Assembly (NCBI GenBank): GCA_017961685.1 | Contig: JAGCWW010000040.1 | Location: 124,001-188,000, forward strand | Source: Acholeplasmatales bacterium | GTDB lineage: Bacteria > Bacillota_I > Bacilli_A > Acholeplasmatales > JAEDCM01 | Direction: 5' to 3' | DNA: 64,000 nt | Shown: positions 1-10,222 of the stretch, piece by piece | Layout of the letters: each line of letters begins with the position of its first letter | Numbering within the stretch: the first letter of the stretch is position 1 | The notes under the pieces: model-generated | Told to the model about the DNA's origin: nothing | Seen by the model: only the letters and a program-made list of their open reading frames with translations | The model's database searches: none | Position numbers and translations under genes: made by a program

Positions 1-1237
1 TAAATGTATAACCTAGTGGGTAACTTGGTTTAACATGACCTATTTTTGAAGATGCTCTATTATTTAAAAAATCCTCTAGTCTAGCGATATTTGCCTTATA
101 CATATCATTATATGCTAAGGATTCATATTTATCTCTAAAATCAAATCCTGCAAGAGGATTATTTGATTCATAATCTGTTGTATTTACATTTACAAGTAGT
201 GCTGCATTACTGTTTTCTAAGCCTCTATTTTTATAACTCATTCCATTAGTAACAATAGTATTATTACTATCCATAGAAGGTACAACAATACCACCTGGGC
301 ACATGCAGAAAGTATATACATCTCTACTATCTAAATGCACTGCCATTTTGTAAGTTGCTTTAGGTAAATTAGGATGACCTGCATATTTTTTATATTGTAT
401 TTTATCGATTAATTCTTGCTTATGTTCTATTCTTACACCCATACTAAATGGTTTTTGTTCCATAAACAGTCCTTTTTCATATAACATTTTAAATGTATCT
501 TTAGGTGAATGACCTATTGCTAGAATTAAATAATCAAAATTAAAATCAATTAATTTATCATTATTCTTACAAACAATTTTTTTATCAATTATATCAACTA
601 ATTCATGTTCAAAATATATGTGGCCATGTTCGTTAATATAGTTAGCCATATTAGTAACTACCTTTTTTAATACATCTGTTCCTATATGTGGTAAGCCTTC
701 ATATAAAATATCAGGATCTGCTCCAAACTTAACAAAAGTTTCTAGAATATATGAATTATATTCAGAATTAATGTTAGTTGTAAGCTTACCATCACTATAA
801 GTTCCAGCTCCACCTAAACCATATACGAAGTTAGAATTGGGATTTAATACTTTATTTTCAAGTAAGTTAGCTACATCCTCTTCTCTACCCTTAATATCTT
901 TACCGCGCTCAACAATTATTGGTTTTAAACCAGCTTCAATTAAGATTAAAGCACTAAATAATCCTGCTGGACCACTACCAACAATTATTACTTCCTTATT
1001 CGTTGATTTTGGCACAGTTAAAGGATTTTTAGGTGCATATATTAAGTCTTTATGTCTTAATTCATTTTTTACATTTACTAAAAATGACATATTAAAAACA
1101 ACATCAAATCTAGCATCAACTGACTTTTTAAAAATCTTAAAATCTATTACTTTATCTTTGATTTTTTTCTCTATTAAATTCTTTATTATTTCATCATTAT
1201 AATCAAGAGGTACTTTAATATTATCTACTTTTATCAT
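1..1237 (-). CDS. FAD-dependent oxidoreductase, COG2509-like (partial)
   Basis: The window edge cuts off the C-terminus; about 412 residues are visible where the family usually has over 500. After roughly 80 N-terminal residues comes a Rossmann FAD-binding motif (VIIVGSGPAGL), then an acidic-end strand (KPIIVERG) and GLGGAGTYSDGKLT, which is typical of COG2509 'FAD-dependent dehydrogenase' proteins. The reading frame is open from the start to the edge. The ATG overlaps the TGA of the upstream gene as ATGA, so the two flavoproteins are translationally coupled. Substrate and electron partner are unknown for the family; a role in redox or tRNA-related chemistry would be speculation. The family call is by motif only. 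Confidence 0.85.
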   Translation of the reverse strand, partial: MIKVDNIKVPLDYNDEIIKNLIEKKIKDKVIDFKIFKKSVDARFDVVFNMSFLVNVKNELRHKDLIYAPKNPLTVPKSTNKEVIIVGSGPAGLFSALILIEAGLKPIIVERGKDIKGREEDVANLLENKVLNPNSNFVYGLGGAGTYSDGKLTTNINSEYNSYILETFVKFGADPDILYEGLPHIGTDVLKKVVTNMANYINEHGHIYFEHELVDIIDKKIVCKNNDKLIDFNFDYLILAIGHSPKDTFKMLYEKGLFMEQKPFSMGVRIEHKQELIDKIQYKKYAGHPNLPKATYKMAVHLDSRDVYTFCMCPGGIVVPSMDSNNTIVTNGMSYKNRGLENSNAALLVNVNTTDYESNNPLAGFDFRDKYESLAYNDMYKANIARLEDFLNNRASSKIGHVKPSYPLGYTF

Positions 1238-2367
1238 AATTTAGAGCTTAGCCATAAAGCTGATGAAATCGCAAAGTGAATATTATAACCTCCACTTAAG
1301 CCATCAACATTTAATACTTCTCCTATAAAGTAAATATTTGGAACTAATTTAGATTCTAAATTATCCTTTAATTCTTCTAGTGGTACTCCACCAACTGTAA
1401 CTTGTGATTGCACAAAGTCATAGTTTTTAATGCATTCAATCTTATAGTTTTTAAGCTTATAAGCTAAGATTGATGGATCGAAATCCTTTAAGAACTTACC
1501 TCTTGTATCTCCTAATATATGATTTAATAATTTTCTATTAATAATACCCATTAAAGCTAAATCAATATATCTATCTTGTTTTAAACTCTTAATTACATCA
1601 ACTAATTCATCTTCACTCATATCAGGAAAGAAATCAAATGTAACATAACCAAAGCTACTTCTAGCAAATATAGATGAGATTTGAAATACTATAATTCCAG
1701 ATATTCCATCTTCCTTAAATAATAATTCACCTTTATCTTCATAGAAATCTTCACCATTATACGCTCTAGCACTAACCTTACAACGTAAGCCTTGGATATC
1801 AGAGAAATCTTCTTTTGTCTTTATAGGACATAAAGCAGGTTTAAGTTCAGTTACTGTATGACCTAAGCCTTGGATTGCTCTAAACATAGATCCATCTGAA
1901 CCTAAGAATTCTTGTGATTTTCCGCCTGAAGCGATAATTATTTTATCGAAATAATAATTATTAAAGAATGTAGATAAATAATTTACACCAATACCTACTA
2001 CTTTTTCTGGGATTATTTTTATACCTAATTCATAAATTTCTAGCTTTAAACATTCAACAACCATTTGGGCTTGTTCATTATATGGATAGATTCTACCTTC
2101 TTTATCTTGTTTAGTTAAAATGCCACATGAATTTAAAAAACCAACTACATCCATTTTAATGATATCTTTAACTAAATTAGTGTTGTAATAATCAACGCTC
2201 ATATTTGCATTACTAACATTACCTTTTCCATTACCTGAAGCTAATAATTTCTTACCAACTTTTGGCATATATTCAAAAATGGATACTTCACTATCCATAT
2301 ACTTTCTTTTTATTTGAATTGCGGCTGTTAGTCCTGCTGGACCACTTCCAACGATACCTATCTTCAT
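1234..2367 (-). CDS. NAD(P)/FAD-dependent oxidoreductase, BaiN/HI0933 family
   Basis: A 377-residue flavoprotein. It has an N-terminal GxGxxG FAD motif (IGIVGSGPAGLTAA), the family signature KVGKKLLASGNGKGN, an internal GGKSQEFLGSDG segment and a C-terminal FAD-contact stretch (GEVLNVDGLSGGYN). This matches the HI0933/BaiN group of putative flavin reductases. An upstream in-frame GTG exists at 2376, but an AGGTGA ribosome site lies 6-7 bases before the ATG at 2367, so that ATG is chosen. Its TGA overlaps the start of the COG2509-type gene, giving a two-flavoprotein operon. A TATAAT box lies about 20 bp upstream. Family members have been linked to bile-acid and other hydride transfers, but no substrate can be read from this sequence. 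Confidence 0.88.
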   Translation of the reverse strand: MKIGIVGSGPAGLTAAIQIKRKYMDSEVSIFEYMPKVGKKLLASGNGKGNVSNANMSVDYYNTNLVKDIIKMDVVGFLNSCGILTKQDKEGRIYPYNEQAQMVVECLKLEIYELGIKIIPEKVVGIGVNYLSTFFNNYYFDKIIIASGGKSQEFLGSDGSMFRAIQGLGHTVTELKPALCPIKTKEDFSDIQGLRCKVSARAYNGEDFYEDKGELLFKEDGISGIIVFQISSIFARSSFGYVTFDFFPDMSEDELVDVIKSLKQDRYIDLALMGIINRKLLNHILGDTRGKFLKDFDPSILAYKLKNYKIECIKNYDFVQSQVTVGGVPLEELKDNLESKLVPNIYFIGEVLNVDGLSGGYNIHFAISSALWLSSKL

Positions 2368-2420
2368 ATAAATCACCTACATCTATTATAAAACATAATA
2401 TGTTTTTATAAAATAACTAT

Positions 2421-2448
2421 TTGACTTTTTCTTATTCGCGAGTATAAT
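2421..2448 (+). promoter_or_regulatory. Sigma-70 type promoter of the methyltransferase gene
   Basis: TTGACT at 2421-2426, a 16-bp spacer and TATAAT at 2443-2448. The predicted start lies about 25 bp before the ribosome site (AGGGGA) of the gene at 2480. The boxes were read by eye. Confidence 0.75.
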
Positions 2449-2479
2449 TGTATTTAAATATCAAAAGGGGAAAATCTTT

Positions 2480-3262
2480 ATGAAATTTGACAACATTGAT
2501 AACAACAAATCTTTTGACTTTTCTAAAACAAGTGGTGATTACGCATTATATAGAGATGTCTATCCACAAGAATTCTATGACATCTTTATTAATAATGGTA
2601 TAGGAGTTAAAGGTACTACACTTTTAGATATAGGTACAGGTACAGGAGTAATACCTAGAAACTTATATCCATATGGCGCAAAAATAGTTGGTACAGACAT
2701 TTCTGAAAGTCAAATTGAAGAGGCAAAAAAACTATCTTCTGGTATGAAGATAGATTATTATGCTAAAAGTGCTGAAAGTCTTTATTTTAAGCCAAAAGCA
2801 TTCGATTCAATATCTATTTGTCAGTGTATTTGGTACTTAGATCCTTCTATTTTAGTTAAAACACTAGATGACTTACTAAAGGATGATGGAAAAGTAATTA
2901 TTACATATATGGCTTGGCTACCATTTGAAGATGAAATTGCAAGAAAAAGTGAAGAAATTATTTTAAAATATAATCCAAGCTGGACTGGATGTAACGCACT
3001 AAGAAAAACACCTGATGTACCTAATGAATTACTAAGTAAGTTTAATATCGTTAAAACTGATATCTTTGATTATGATATTCCATTTACTATAGACTCTTGG
3101 GCAGGACGTATTAGAGCTTGTCGTGGAACTGGTGCCGCCCTAGATCCTGAAACTTTAGAAGAATTTAATAATGAGCATATTAAAATGTTAAAAGAAAATA
3201 CTAATGGCAATTTTAAAATCAAACATTTTATAAGCTATGCTATATTAGAAAAAAAGCACTAG
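2480..3262 (+). CDS. Class I SAM-dependent methyltransferase
   Basis: A 260-residue soluble protein. Motif I of the Rossmann methyltransferase fold is clear (LLDIGTGTGVIPRNL, about residues 47-61), followed by an acidic motif II (IVGTDISESQIEEAK) and the motif IV region (FDSISICQCIWYL), as in UbiE/SmtA-like small-molecule methyltransferases. The acceptor cannot be predicted. The gene is a single transcription unit: its own promoter at 2421-2448, an AAAGGGGAAA ribosome site, and a bidirectional terminator whose stem includes the stop codon. The fold is certain; the substrate is unknown. Confidence 0.88.
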   Translation: MKFDNIDNNKSFDFSKTSGDYALYRDVYPQEFYDIFINNGIGVKGTTLLDIGTGTGVIPRNLYPYGAKIVGTDISESQIEEAKKLSSGMKIDYYAKSAESLYFKPKAFDSISICQCIWYLDPSILVKTLDDLLKDDGKVIITYMAWLPFEDEIARKSEEIILKYNPSWTGCNALRKTPDVPNELLSKFNIVKTDIFDYDIPFTIDSWAGRIRACRGTGAALDPETLEEFNNEHIKMLKENTNGNFKIKHFISYAILEKKH

Positions 3263-3283
3263 AAATTTTCTAGTGTTTTTTTA
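3257..3283. terminator. Bidirectional terminator between convergent genes
   Basis: A 9-bp inverted repeat (CACTAGAAA / TTTCTAGTG) with a T-run after it on the plus strand and another on the minus strand. It ends both the methyltransferase gene and the DUF6273 lipoprotein gene. Confidence 0.85.
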
Positions 3284-4237
3284 TAGTTTAATTGTAATAA
3301 CTGGTCTAACTCCACTACTTGAATCATATATATTATAATATACAATTGATTCACCATTTTCTACATACCAAGAACTTCCTGTACAATCACTACTAGCCGA
3401 ACGTAAATGCCATGAAACAGTATCCTCATATGTAGTTAAACCTTGGCATTTTGCATAATCAGTTCCAAGAGTATTTCTACTTTTAGATTCATAATATTTT
3501 AAAACTTCTTGATAAGATAATAAAGTTACATAATCATTAGTGTCATCAGAATAATAAATATTATCTATAGTATCAGTTGATTTAGCACTATTATCTATTA
3601 ATTTATTAATGATAATTTCTTTTTCTTTTGAATTAAAGGCTAAATTATAGAAATTATCGTTTAACCATTTTCTAATATTAGATAATTCATAACTATTAGT
3701 ATATCCATATCCGCCATTATGTTCAACCTTTTCCTTATATATAATATGATAATATTCTTGACTATCTATGACTAAATTAGAAATAAGAGTTGCTTCTTTC
3801 TTATCATTTTCTAAAATATCCCATTTTATTTTTTCATATTTAAACCAATATACATTATTTATAAAATAACCATTCTTACTTTGAAATGATGTAGATTCAG
3901 TTGATTCAAATATAGTACCATTTGGTCTATACTGATTAAAATATATTCCTCTATAATCATTAGTACCATTATTATCTAAATCTATATCTATATAATACAT
4001 ATAACTTTCTACTTTAAAAGAAATGTAGTAATTACAATCTGTCCAACCACATAAGTTATCTTTATTTGGAAGATTAGTTATTTTTTTATTTAGTTCTTCT
4101 TTAATATTATTATCAGTTACTAAAGTTTGAGGGTATGACCCAAAATAAATAGTATCATTTTCTTTTTCATATACTTTTTTCTTAGAGCATCCAAAAAGAA
4201 TAAATGATAAAGATATTAAAACAAATAATTTCTTCAT
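3281..4237 (-). CDS. DUF6273-like lipoprotein
   Basis: A 318-residue predicted lipoprotein. A basic start and hydrophobic segment end in the lipobox LFGC, with Cys17 as the lipidation site. The rest carries the landmarks of DUF6273 proteins: YFGSYPQ near the N-terminus, IKWDIL, SNIRKWLNDNFYNLAF, WHLRSA and the C-terminal GVRPVITIKL. Such domains occur on secreted or surface proteins of gut Firmicutes and have no established function. Ribosome site AAGGAGGA with 6 bases to the ATG. It is transcribed alone, between the gdhA terminator and a bidirectional terminator. Confidence 0.8.
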   Translation of the reverse strand: MKKLFVLISLSFILFGCSKKKVYEKENDTIYFGSYPQTLVTDNNIKEELNKKITNLPNKDNLCGWTDCNYYISFKVESYMYYIDIDLDNNGTNDYRGIYFNQYRPNGTIFESTESTSFQSKNGYFINNVYWFKYEKIKWDILENDKKEATLISNLVIDSQEYYHIIYKEKVEHNGGYGYTNSYELSNIRKWLNDNFYNLAFNSKEKEIIINKLIDNSAKSTDTIDNIYYSDDTNDYVTLLSYQEVLKYYESKSRNTLGTDYAKCQGLTTYEDTVSWHLRSASSDCTGSSWYVENGESIVYYNIYDSSSGVRPVITIKL

Positions 4238-4271
4238 ATCAATTCCTCCTTATAATTTAATTATAACATAA

Positions 4272-4304
4272 AATTAAAAAGGCTTAGAATTAAATCTAAA
4301 CCTT
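4272..4304 (-). terminator. Terminator of gdhA
   Basis: On the minus strand, AAGGTTTAGA and TCTAAGCCTT form a 10-bp stem with one G-T pair and a 6-nt loop, followed by TTTTTAATTTT. It starts 18 bp past the gdhA stop. Confidence 0.85.
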
Positions 4305-4321
4305 TATTTATTAATTAAATA

Positions 4322-5695
<1,374 letters not shown>

Positions 5696-5706
5696 CTACT
5701 TTTCTT

Positions 5707-5735
5707 ATTATATAAAGAAAAAAAATGTTTTTCAA
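5707..5735 (-). promoter_or_regulatory. Promoter of gdhA
   Basis: Read on the minus strand: TTGAAA (5730-5735), a 17-bp T-rich spacer and TATAAT (5707-5712), 26 bp before the gdhA start. The stretch from here to the tRNA promoter at 5868 is very AT-rich, and no gene was seen in it. Confidence 0.75.
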
Positions 5736-5867
5736 TAAAAAAATATATCAAATATAATCTTTTTTTATGACATTTTTATTTTTGATAAGTATAAATTATA
5801 ATTTATATAAGGCGCTATTATGAAAATAATTAATTCATAAATATTGCATAATTATTTTAAAAAATAA

Positions 5868-5895
5868 TTGACTTTTTATTTTATTTTGTTATAAT
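5868..5895 (+). promoter_or_regulatory. Promoter of tRNA-Lys
   Basis: TTGACT at 5868-5873, a 16-bp spacer and TATAAT at 5890-5895. The expected start is about 15 bp upstream of the mature tRNA 5' end. Confidence 0.8.
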
Positions 5896-5917
5896 AAATA
5901 ATGCAGTGCAAAAATAT

Positions 5918-5993
5918 GCATCCTTAGCTCAGTTGGTAGAGCAACTGACTCTTAATCAGTGGGTCTAGGGTTCGAGTCCCTAAGGGTGTACCA
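5918..5993 (+). tRNA. tRNA-Lys (anticodon CTT)
   Basis: A 76-nt cloverleaf with encoded CCA. The acceptor stem GCATCCT pairs with AGGGTGT, including G-T pairs. The anticodon stem ACTGA/TCAGT encloses loop CTCTTAA, giving anticodon CTT. The T arm contains the GGTTCGAGTCC consensus. It stands alone with its own promoter and terminator. Confidence 0.98.
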
Positions 5994-6007
5994 TCTAGAA
6001 ATAAAAT

Positions 6008-6032
6008 GACTTCTTAATTGAAGTCTTTTTTA
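6008..6032 (+). terminator. Terminator of tRNA-Lys
   Basis: GACTTC / GAAGTC hairpin with a 6-nt loop followed by TTTTTT. The right arm shares bases with the -35 box of the next gene's promoter. Confidence 0.85.
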
Positions 6033-6046
6033 TTTATTTATATAAT
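6018..6046 (+). promoter_or_regulatory. Promoter of the SDR gene, overlapping the tRNA terminator
   Basis: TTGAAG at 6018-6023 (inside the terminator hairpin), a 17-bp spacer and TATAAT at 6041-6046. The predicted start lies about 10 bp before the ATG, just at the AGGTGAT ribosome site, so the leader would be very short. Confidence 0.55.
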
Positions 6047-6062
6047 AAATATAGGTGATGTT

Positions 6063-6893
6063 ATGGAAAAGTTAGCAATTACTGGTTCTACTGGAACTTT
6101 AGGTAATGAAGTTGTTAAAAAAATAGTTAATGATTATCATTTAATATTAATAAATAGAAATATAGATAAATCTAATAAGCAAAAGGATGAATTACTTAAA
6201 ATAAATCCTAATGCTAAAATAGATATTCTAACTTGTAATATGGAAGATTTTAACAATGTTAAAGAATTAACAGATAAATTAATTGATCTAAAAATTGATT
6301 ATTTTATCATTAACGCAGGTATTTTAGTTAAGGAAAAACACACTACAAACTTTGGATATGATAATGTATTTACAACTAACTTTCTAGCACCATATTATAT
6401 AGTTAATAGATTAAAAGAAAATAATCTTCCAAAAGTAAAGGTAATAGCTTTAGGAAGTGTTGCTCAAAAATGGGGTAAATTAGATAAAGATAATATTGAT
6501 TATAGTAACTATAAATCTAAAAATAAAAGATATGGAAATTCTAAAAGATTCTTAATATCTTCTTTAATGGAATTATATAAAGATGATATGGATAAACTAA
6601 CTATTTGTCATCCTGGAATAACTCTATCAAATATGACTAAAAACTATAATAAGTTTATTAAGTTTTTCACAATAATTTTCTTATCTATCTTCTTTCAAGG
6701 AAAGAAAAAAGCTAGCCGTAGTATCGTAAAAGCTATTACGACTAATACTAATTATCTTGAATGGGTAGGTCCACATATATGGGGAATATACGGAAAACCA
6801 AAGGTGTGTAAGATAAAGAAATTAAAAAAGGACGAGATTATAGAAATCTCATCCATTTCGAGAGGATTATACGACAGTCTCAAAGCGCTTTAA
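6063..6893 (+). CDS. SDR family NAD(P)-dependent oxidoreductase
   Basis: A 276-residue short-chain dehydrogenase/reductase. Visible are the cofactor motif TGSTGTLG (residues 7-14), an NAG motif (84-86) and a full catalytic set, Ser132, Tyr157 and Lys161 (YGNSK). A hydrophobic stretch near residues 205-220 (FFTIIFLSIFFQG) may touch the membrane, as in retinol-dehydrogenase-like SDRs. An upstream in-frame ATG at 6018 lies inside the tRNA terminator and upstream of the -10 box; the ATG at 6063 has AGGTGAT four bases before it and is preferred. Substrate unknown. Confidence 0.85.
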   Translation: MEKLAITGSTGTLGNEVVKKIVNDYHLILINRNIDKSNKQKDELLKINPNAKIDILTCNMEDFNNVKELTDKLIDLKIDYFIINAGILVKEKHTTNFGYDNVFTTNFLAPYYIVNRLKENNLPKVKVIALGSVAQKWGKLDKDNIDYSNYKSKNKRYGNSKRFLISSLMELYKDDMDKLTICHPGITLSNMTKNYNKFIKFFTIIFLSIFFQGKKKASRSIVKAITTNTNYLEWVGPHIWGIYGKPKVCKIKKLKKDEIIEISSISRGLYDSLKAL

Positions 6894-6907
6894 TTAGCGC
6901 TTTTTTT
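6882..6907 (+). terminator. Terminator of the SDR gene
   Basis: AAAGCGC / GCGCTTT stem with an 8-nt loop that contains the stop codon, followed by T7. The convergent lipoprotein gene ends at 6906 and may use the same hairpin weakly. Confidence 0.82.
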
Positions 6908-8732
6908 ATCTTATTCCACCAGGGCCACCAGGCATTTGGCCTTGGCTAGAATTACCAATTTTAGTGATTATATTACTTATTGTAATACTTTCAGTTAGAT
7001 TACTATTTAAGTACAATTTATATGTTTTACCTTTTTCTATTTTGCTTGAAGAAATAATAATTGATTGACTAGTTTTAAGTGTAGTATATTCCATTACTAC
7101 TTCATCATTTTCATCTACTAACTTAATATTAGTATTTGCGCTTAAAGTTGTATTACTTGCATAGCTTATTGTATAAACTGTTGAATTAGATGCTGGTGTT
7201 TCAACCATTCCTAGAGCACCTGTAGCAATTAGTTCTCCACCATTAACAATGATTCCTGTTTCACTATCAAGTGAACCATTACCACCGTTAGTTGGACCAT
7301 CTACATAAATTGTTCCACCTGTGATTAATATTGAATTATTTGAATCAATTCCATCACCTAATGCGTTAACATAAATTATTCCACCACTTATATACATATA
7401 GCAATTAGCATTTCCTACACCCATTCTAGTTTCAGTACCATCAGCAGCATTTATACCATCATCTGCTGAAGTAATATTAAGCGTTCCACCTGTAATATTA
7501 ATCTTAGCACCTTCATAGCCCTCATAGCTCTTTGTAATAGTGTATGTTCCACCATTAAATTCAGCTACTGTTTCAGCATGCATTCCGTCATCTCCTGATG
7601 AAATTGTTCCTGTTCCACCGTTAATAATGAAATATCCATTAGAATGAATTGCATCATCATTAGAATTAATAGTTATAGTTCCATCATTTATAATAATTGC
7701 GTGTTCTTCTGATTCATAATCAATATCAGTATCTGGATCAGTTGCTAGTGTATAGTCAATATAACCAGCTTTGATTCCTTTGCCACTTGCATTATCACTA
7801 CTAGTTTCTGTGATTTTACTTGGTGTTCCACCGTTTGTAGTAATATTAATAGTTCCACCATCAATTCTTACAAATGTATCAGCTTGGATACCATCTTCAA
7901 TAGAATTAATTGTGATATTTCCACTCTTTATATAAATATATCCATTATTAATATCATATTCAACAACGCTTGCATCATCTAATTCATCATAATCAATTTC
8001 AGCATGTAAACCGTCTTTTGTTGATGTAATATTAAATGTAGATCCATCAACATAAATCTTTTCAGCATTAACGCCATGATTATTTGCATTAATGTTTAGT
8101 GTTCCACCAAACAAGTTACAAATTCCATCAACTTTAATGCCTGATTTAGTTGAATTTAAAGTTATAGTTCCAGTTCCACTAATAGTTAAATTGCCACCGC
8201 ACTTAATTAAGTTTTCAGCGCTACTAGCCTCACCTAAACTATTAGTAATAGTATTAGTTCCAAGAACTATTATTTCTAAATCATTCTTTGAAGAAATGGC
8301 TTTATCATCGGTTATATTGATAGTTGCATCTTTAATAATTAAAGTAGCTTTTGAAACCTTTTTAGTAAAACTTATAGCCTCAGTTAAATCAATAGTACCT
8401 GTAAGTAGATATATTCCATCACTAGTAATACTACCACCACTAGTAATTAATGAAGTTTCCTCAATATTATATTCAGTAGTATAATCTTTACTTAAAAGTT
8501 TAACTACTTCATTCACTTCATTTTCTTTATCTGATATATCAGTTACACCAGCTGCTTTTCCTTCTTTTCCTCCACCAAGATTATCATATTCATCTGTTAC
8601 TTGATTTGCTGTTATTGTATAGTCTTTAGTTGTAGTAGTATTTTTTGTTGTTGTACTAGATTTACCACAACCAAATAATGTGAAAGTTAAAGATAATGTT
8701 AATAAAGGGATTATGGCTTTTTTAAATTTCAT
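6906..8732 (-). CDS. Cthe_2159-type carbohydrate-binding beta-helix lipoprotein (copy A)
   Basis: A 608-residue predicted surface lipoprotein: signal segment with lipobox LFGC, Cys22 lipidated. A Thr/Lys-rich linker leads to a parallel beta-helix made of recurring turns such as GGTLNI, GGTIYV and SGGIIYV, each with an acidic Asp-Gly turn (DDGINA, GDGIDS, DDAIHS, DDGMHA). These are hallmarks of the Cthe_2159 family (PF14262-like), whose founding member binds acidic plant polysaccharide. The C-terminus ends in a Gly/Pro-rich tail (MPGGPGG). A paralogue lies at 10999-12801. Directly upstream are an OmpR-type operator and -10 box shared with the regulator gene, so control by that two-component system is inferred. 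Ligand unproven. Confidence 0.85.
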   Translation of the reverse strand: MKFKKAIIPLLTLSLTFTLFGCGKSSTTTKNTTTTKDYTITANQVTDEYDNLGGGKEGKAAGVTDISDKENEVNEVVKLLSKDYTTEYNIEETSLITSGGSITSDGIYLLTGTIDLTEAISFTKKVSKATLIIKDATINITDDKAISSKNDLEIIVLGTNTITNSLGEASSAENLIKCGGNLTISGTGTITLNSTKSGIKVDGICNLFGGTLNINANNHGVNAEKIYVDGSTFNITSTKDGLHAEIDYDELDDASVVEYDINNGYIYIKSGNITINSIEDGIQADTFVRIDGGTINITTNGGTPSKITETSSDNASGKGIKAGYIDYTLATDPDTDIDYESEEHAIIINDGTITINSNDDAIHSNGYFIINGGTGTISSGDDGMHAETVAEFNGGTYTITKSYEGYEGAKINITGGTLNITSADDGINAADGTETRMGVGNANCYMYISGGIIYVNALGDGIDSNNSILITGGTIYVDGPTNGGNGSLDSETGIIVNGGELIATGALGMVETPASNSTVYTISYASNTTLSANTNIKLVDENDEVVMEYTTLKTSQSIIISSSKIEKGKTYKLYLNSNLTESITISNIITKIGNSSQGQMPGGPGGIR

Positions 8733-8764
8733 ACAATCAGATCCTTTCTTATTTTGATACTTTC

Positions 8765-8796
8765 ATCATACATTATGATTGTGATAACTTTGTGAT
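8765..8796 (-). promoter_or_regulatory. Putative response-regulator operator and -10 box of lipoprotein gene A
   Basis: On the minus strand two ATCACA half-sites sit 11 bp apart (complements of TGTGAT at 8780-8785 and 8791-8796), with TATGAT (8765-8770) nine bases further on. The same half-sites, period and distance to -10 occur before the regulator gene at 10890-10921. There is no good -35 box, which fits an activator-dependent promoter. Confidence 0.6.
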
Positions 8797-8810
8797 TATA
8801 AAATGTAAGA

Positions 8811-8842
8811 TAAAAGAAAAGTGATTGAACGCGCAATCACTT
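8811..8842 (-). terminator. Terminator of the two-component operon
   Basis: AAGTGATTG / CAATCACTT, a perfect 9-bp stem with a 6-nt loop, followed on the minus strand by TTTTCTTTTAT. The TGA stop of the kinase gene lies in the stem. Confidence 0.85.
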
Positions 8843-10222
8843 TAATTGTATTTTGAAAAAGAATGTTGTCTTTTCACTATCTGATTCTACACCATATTCT
8901 AATTTATGTAATTCAAATACATTTTTACATATAGATAAACCTAACCCTGTACCTACAACACTACGTGTATGTGTATTTTCATCTCTATAATATTCATCCC
9001 AGATTTTTTCTTGCTTATCTGTTTCTATAGGATTTCCATAATTTGTAACTCTAAATGTAGTTATATAATTATTTTTCTTTAAAGATACATCTATAGTTTT
9101 ATTTTCACCAGAATATTTTATAGCATTACCTATTAAATTATAGAATACGGCATTCATTTTCTTTTCATCAGCTTCTACTATCATATTATCATCAATATCA
9201 GTGTTAATAATGTAACCCTCATTTTTCTTAACTTCAAACCTAGATAAACACTGTTTTAGTAATATAGATAAATCCAATTCTTTTGTTTCTAGTTTTAATG
9301 TGCCCGATTCAAGCTTAGAAAGCATTAAGACATCATTAACTAAATCAGCTAACCTATCTGATTCATCCATAATAATTTGTAAAGCTTCATTTCTTTTTTC
9401 CACATTATCTCCATATAAATCCATAATCATTTCAGCATATGATTTTATGATAGTAAGTGGAGTCTTTAAATCATGGGTAACATTAGCAGTTATGCTTCTT
9501 CTATATTCATCACTTGATTTTATATCTTTTTCGGCTTCACTTAATGTAATAGCAAGCTTTTCAACCTCAGAATAGCCCTTACCAATAAATTTTATATCTA
9601 GATTTCCTTTAGATAATTGAGCTGCTTGTGATGTCAATATTTCCAGTGGATTTGATAAACTTCTAGATGCAACAAATGTGAAAATAAAGCCAATTACTAT
9701 GGCAATTATAGATATTACTATTAATTGCTCAGTAATAATCATTCTTGTTGCCGATATTGGTGTTATTCTTGTTGATGCAATAAATATTGAATTATCATCA
9801 ACCATCTTAGCATAAATATACATATCGGATCTAGTATCAGAATATATTACCTTATCTTTTCTAAATTGATCTAATAATTTTTTTTCATCAAATTCTATTG
9901 GGAATCTCCCAGTTTGCTCACCAAGAATAGGAACCAATTTTGTTTTGCCTGTTGTGATATCCTTCTCTAAAATGGCTATAGTTATATGAATGTTATCAAG
10001 CATGCTTTCTCTAGAAATTTCTTCTATTTTAGTAACATCCAAAACGAAAGCATTATAATATTTATTACCTTTACTTTTTAAATTGTTTTTACTTCTTTGT
10101 TCGTAATATGGTGTAATTAAAAATGCTTGGAATAACCACATTACAATTAATAATATGCCTATAAGCAAGAAAAAATAGAACGCTACGTTAAATCTTAAAG
10201 ATCTATTTCTTTTCTGGCTCAA
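8837..10222 (-). CDS. Sensor histidine kinase
   Basis: A 461-residue membrane kinase: TM1 about 11-34, an extracellular sensor of some 130 residues, TM2 about 166-187, HAMP linker, HisKA with phospho-acceptor His250 in VTHDLKTPLT, and HATPase_c with N-box NLIGNAIKYS and G-box GTGLGLS. All catalytic motifs are intact. The start is TTG, overlapping the 3' end of the regulator gene by 20 bases, with a weak ribosome site, so translation is probably coupled. The sensor domain has no motif I can name; its signal is unknown. Its gene neighbours encode surface polysaccharide-binding proteins, which suggests an envelope or glycan cue. Confidence 0.93.
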   Translation of the reverse strand: MSQKRNRSLRFNVAFYFFLLIGILLIVMWLFQAFLITPYYEQRSKNNLKSKGNKYYNAFVLDVTKIEEISRESMLDNIHITIAILEKDITTGKTKLVPILGEQTGRFPIEFDEKKLLDQFRKDKVIYSDTRSDMYIYAKMVDDNSIFIASTRITPISATRMIITEQLIVISIIAIVIGFIFTFVASRSLSNPLEILTSQAAQLSKGNLDIKFIGKGYSEVEKLAITLSEAEKDIKSSDEYRRSITANVTHDLKTPLTIIKSYAEMIMDLYGDNVEKRNEALQIIMDESDRLADLVNDVLMLSKLESGTLKLETKELDLSILLKQCLSRFEVKKNEGYIINTDIDDNMIVEADEKKMNAVFYNLIGNAIKYSGENKTIDVSLKKNNYITTFRVTNYGNPIETDKQEKIWDEYYRDENTHTRSVVGTGLGLSICKNVFELHKLEYGVESDSEKTTFFFKIQLK

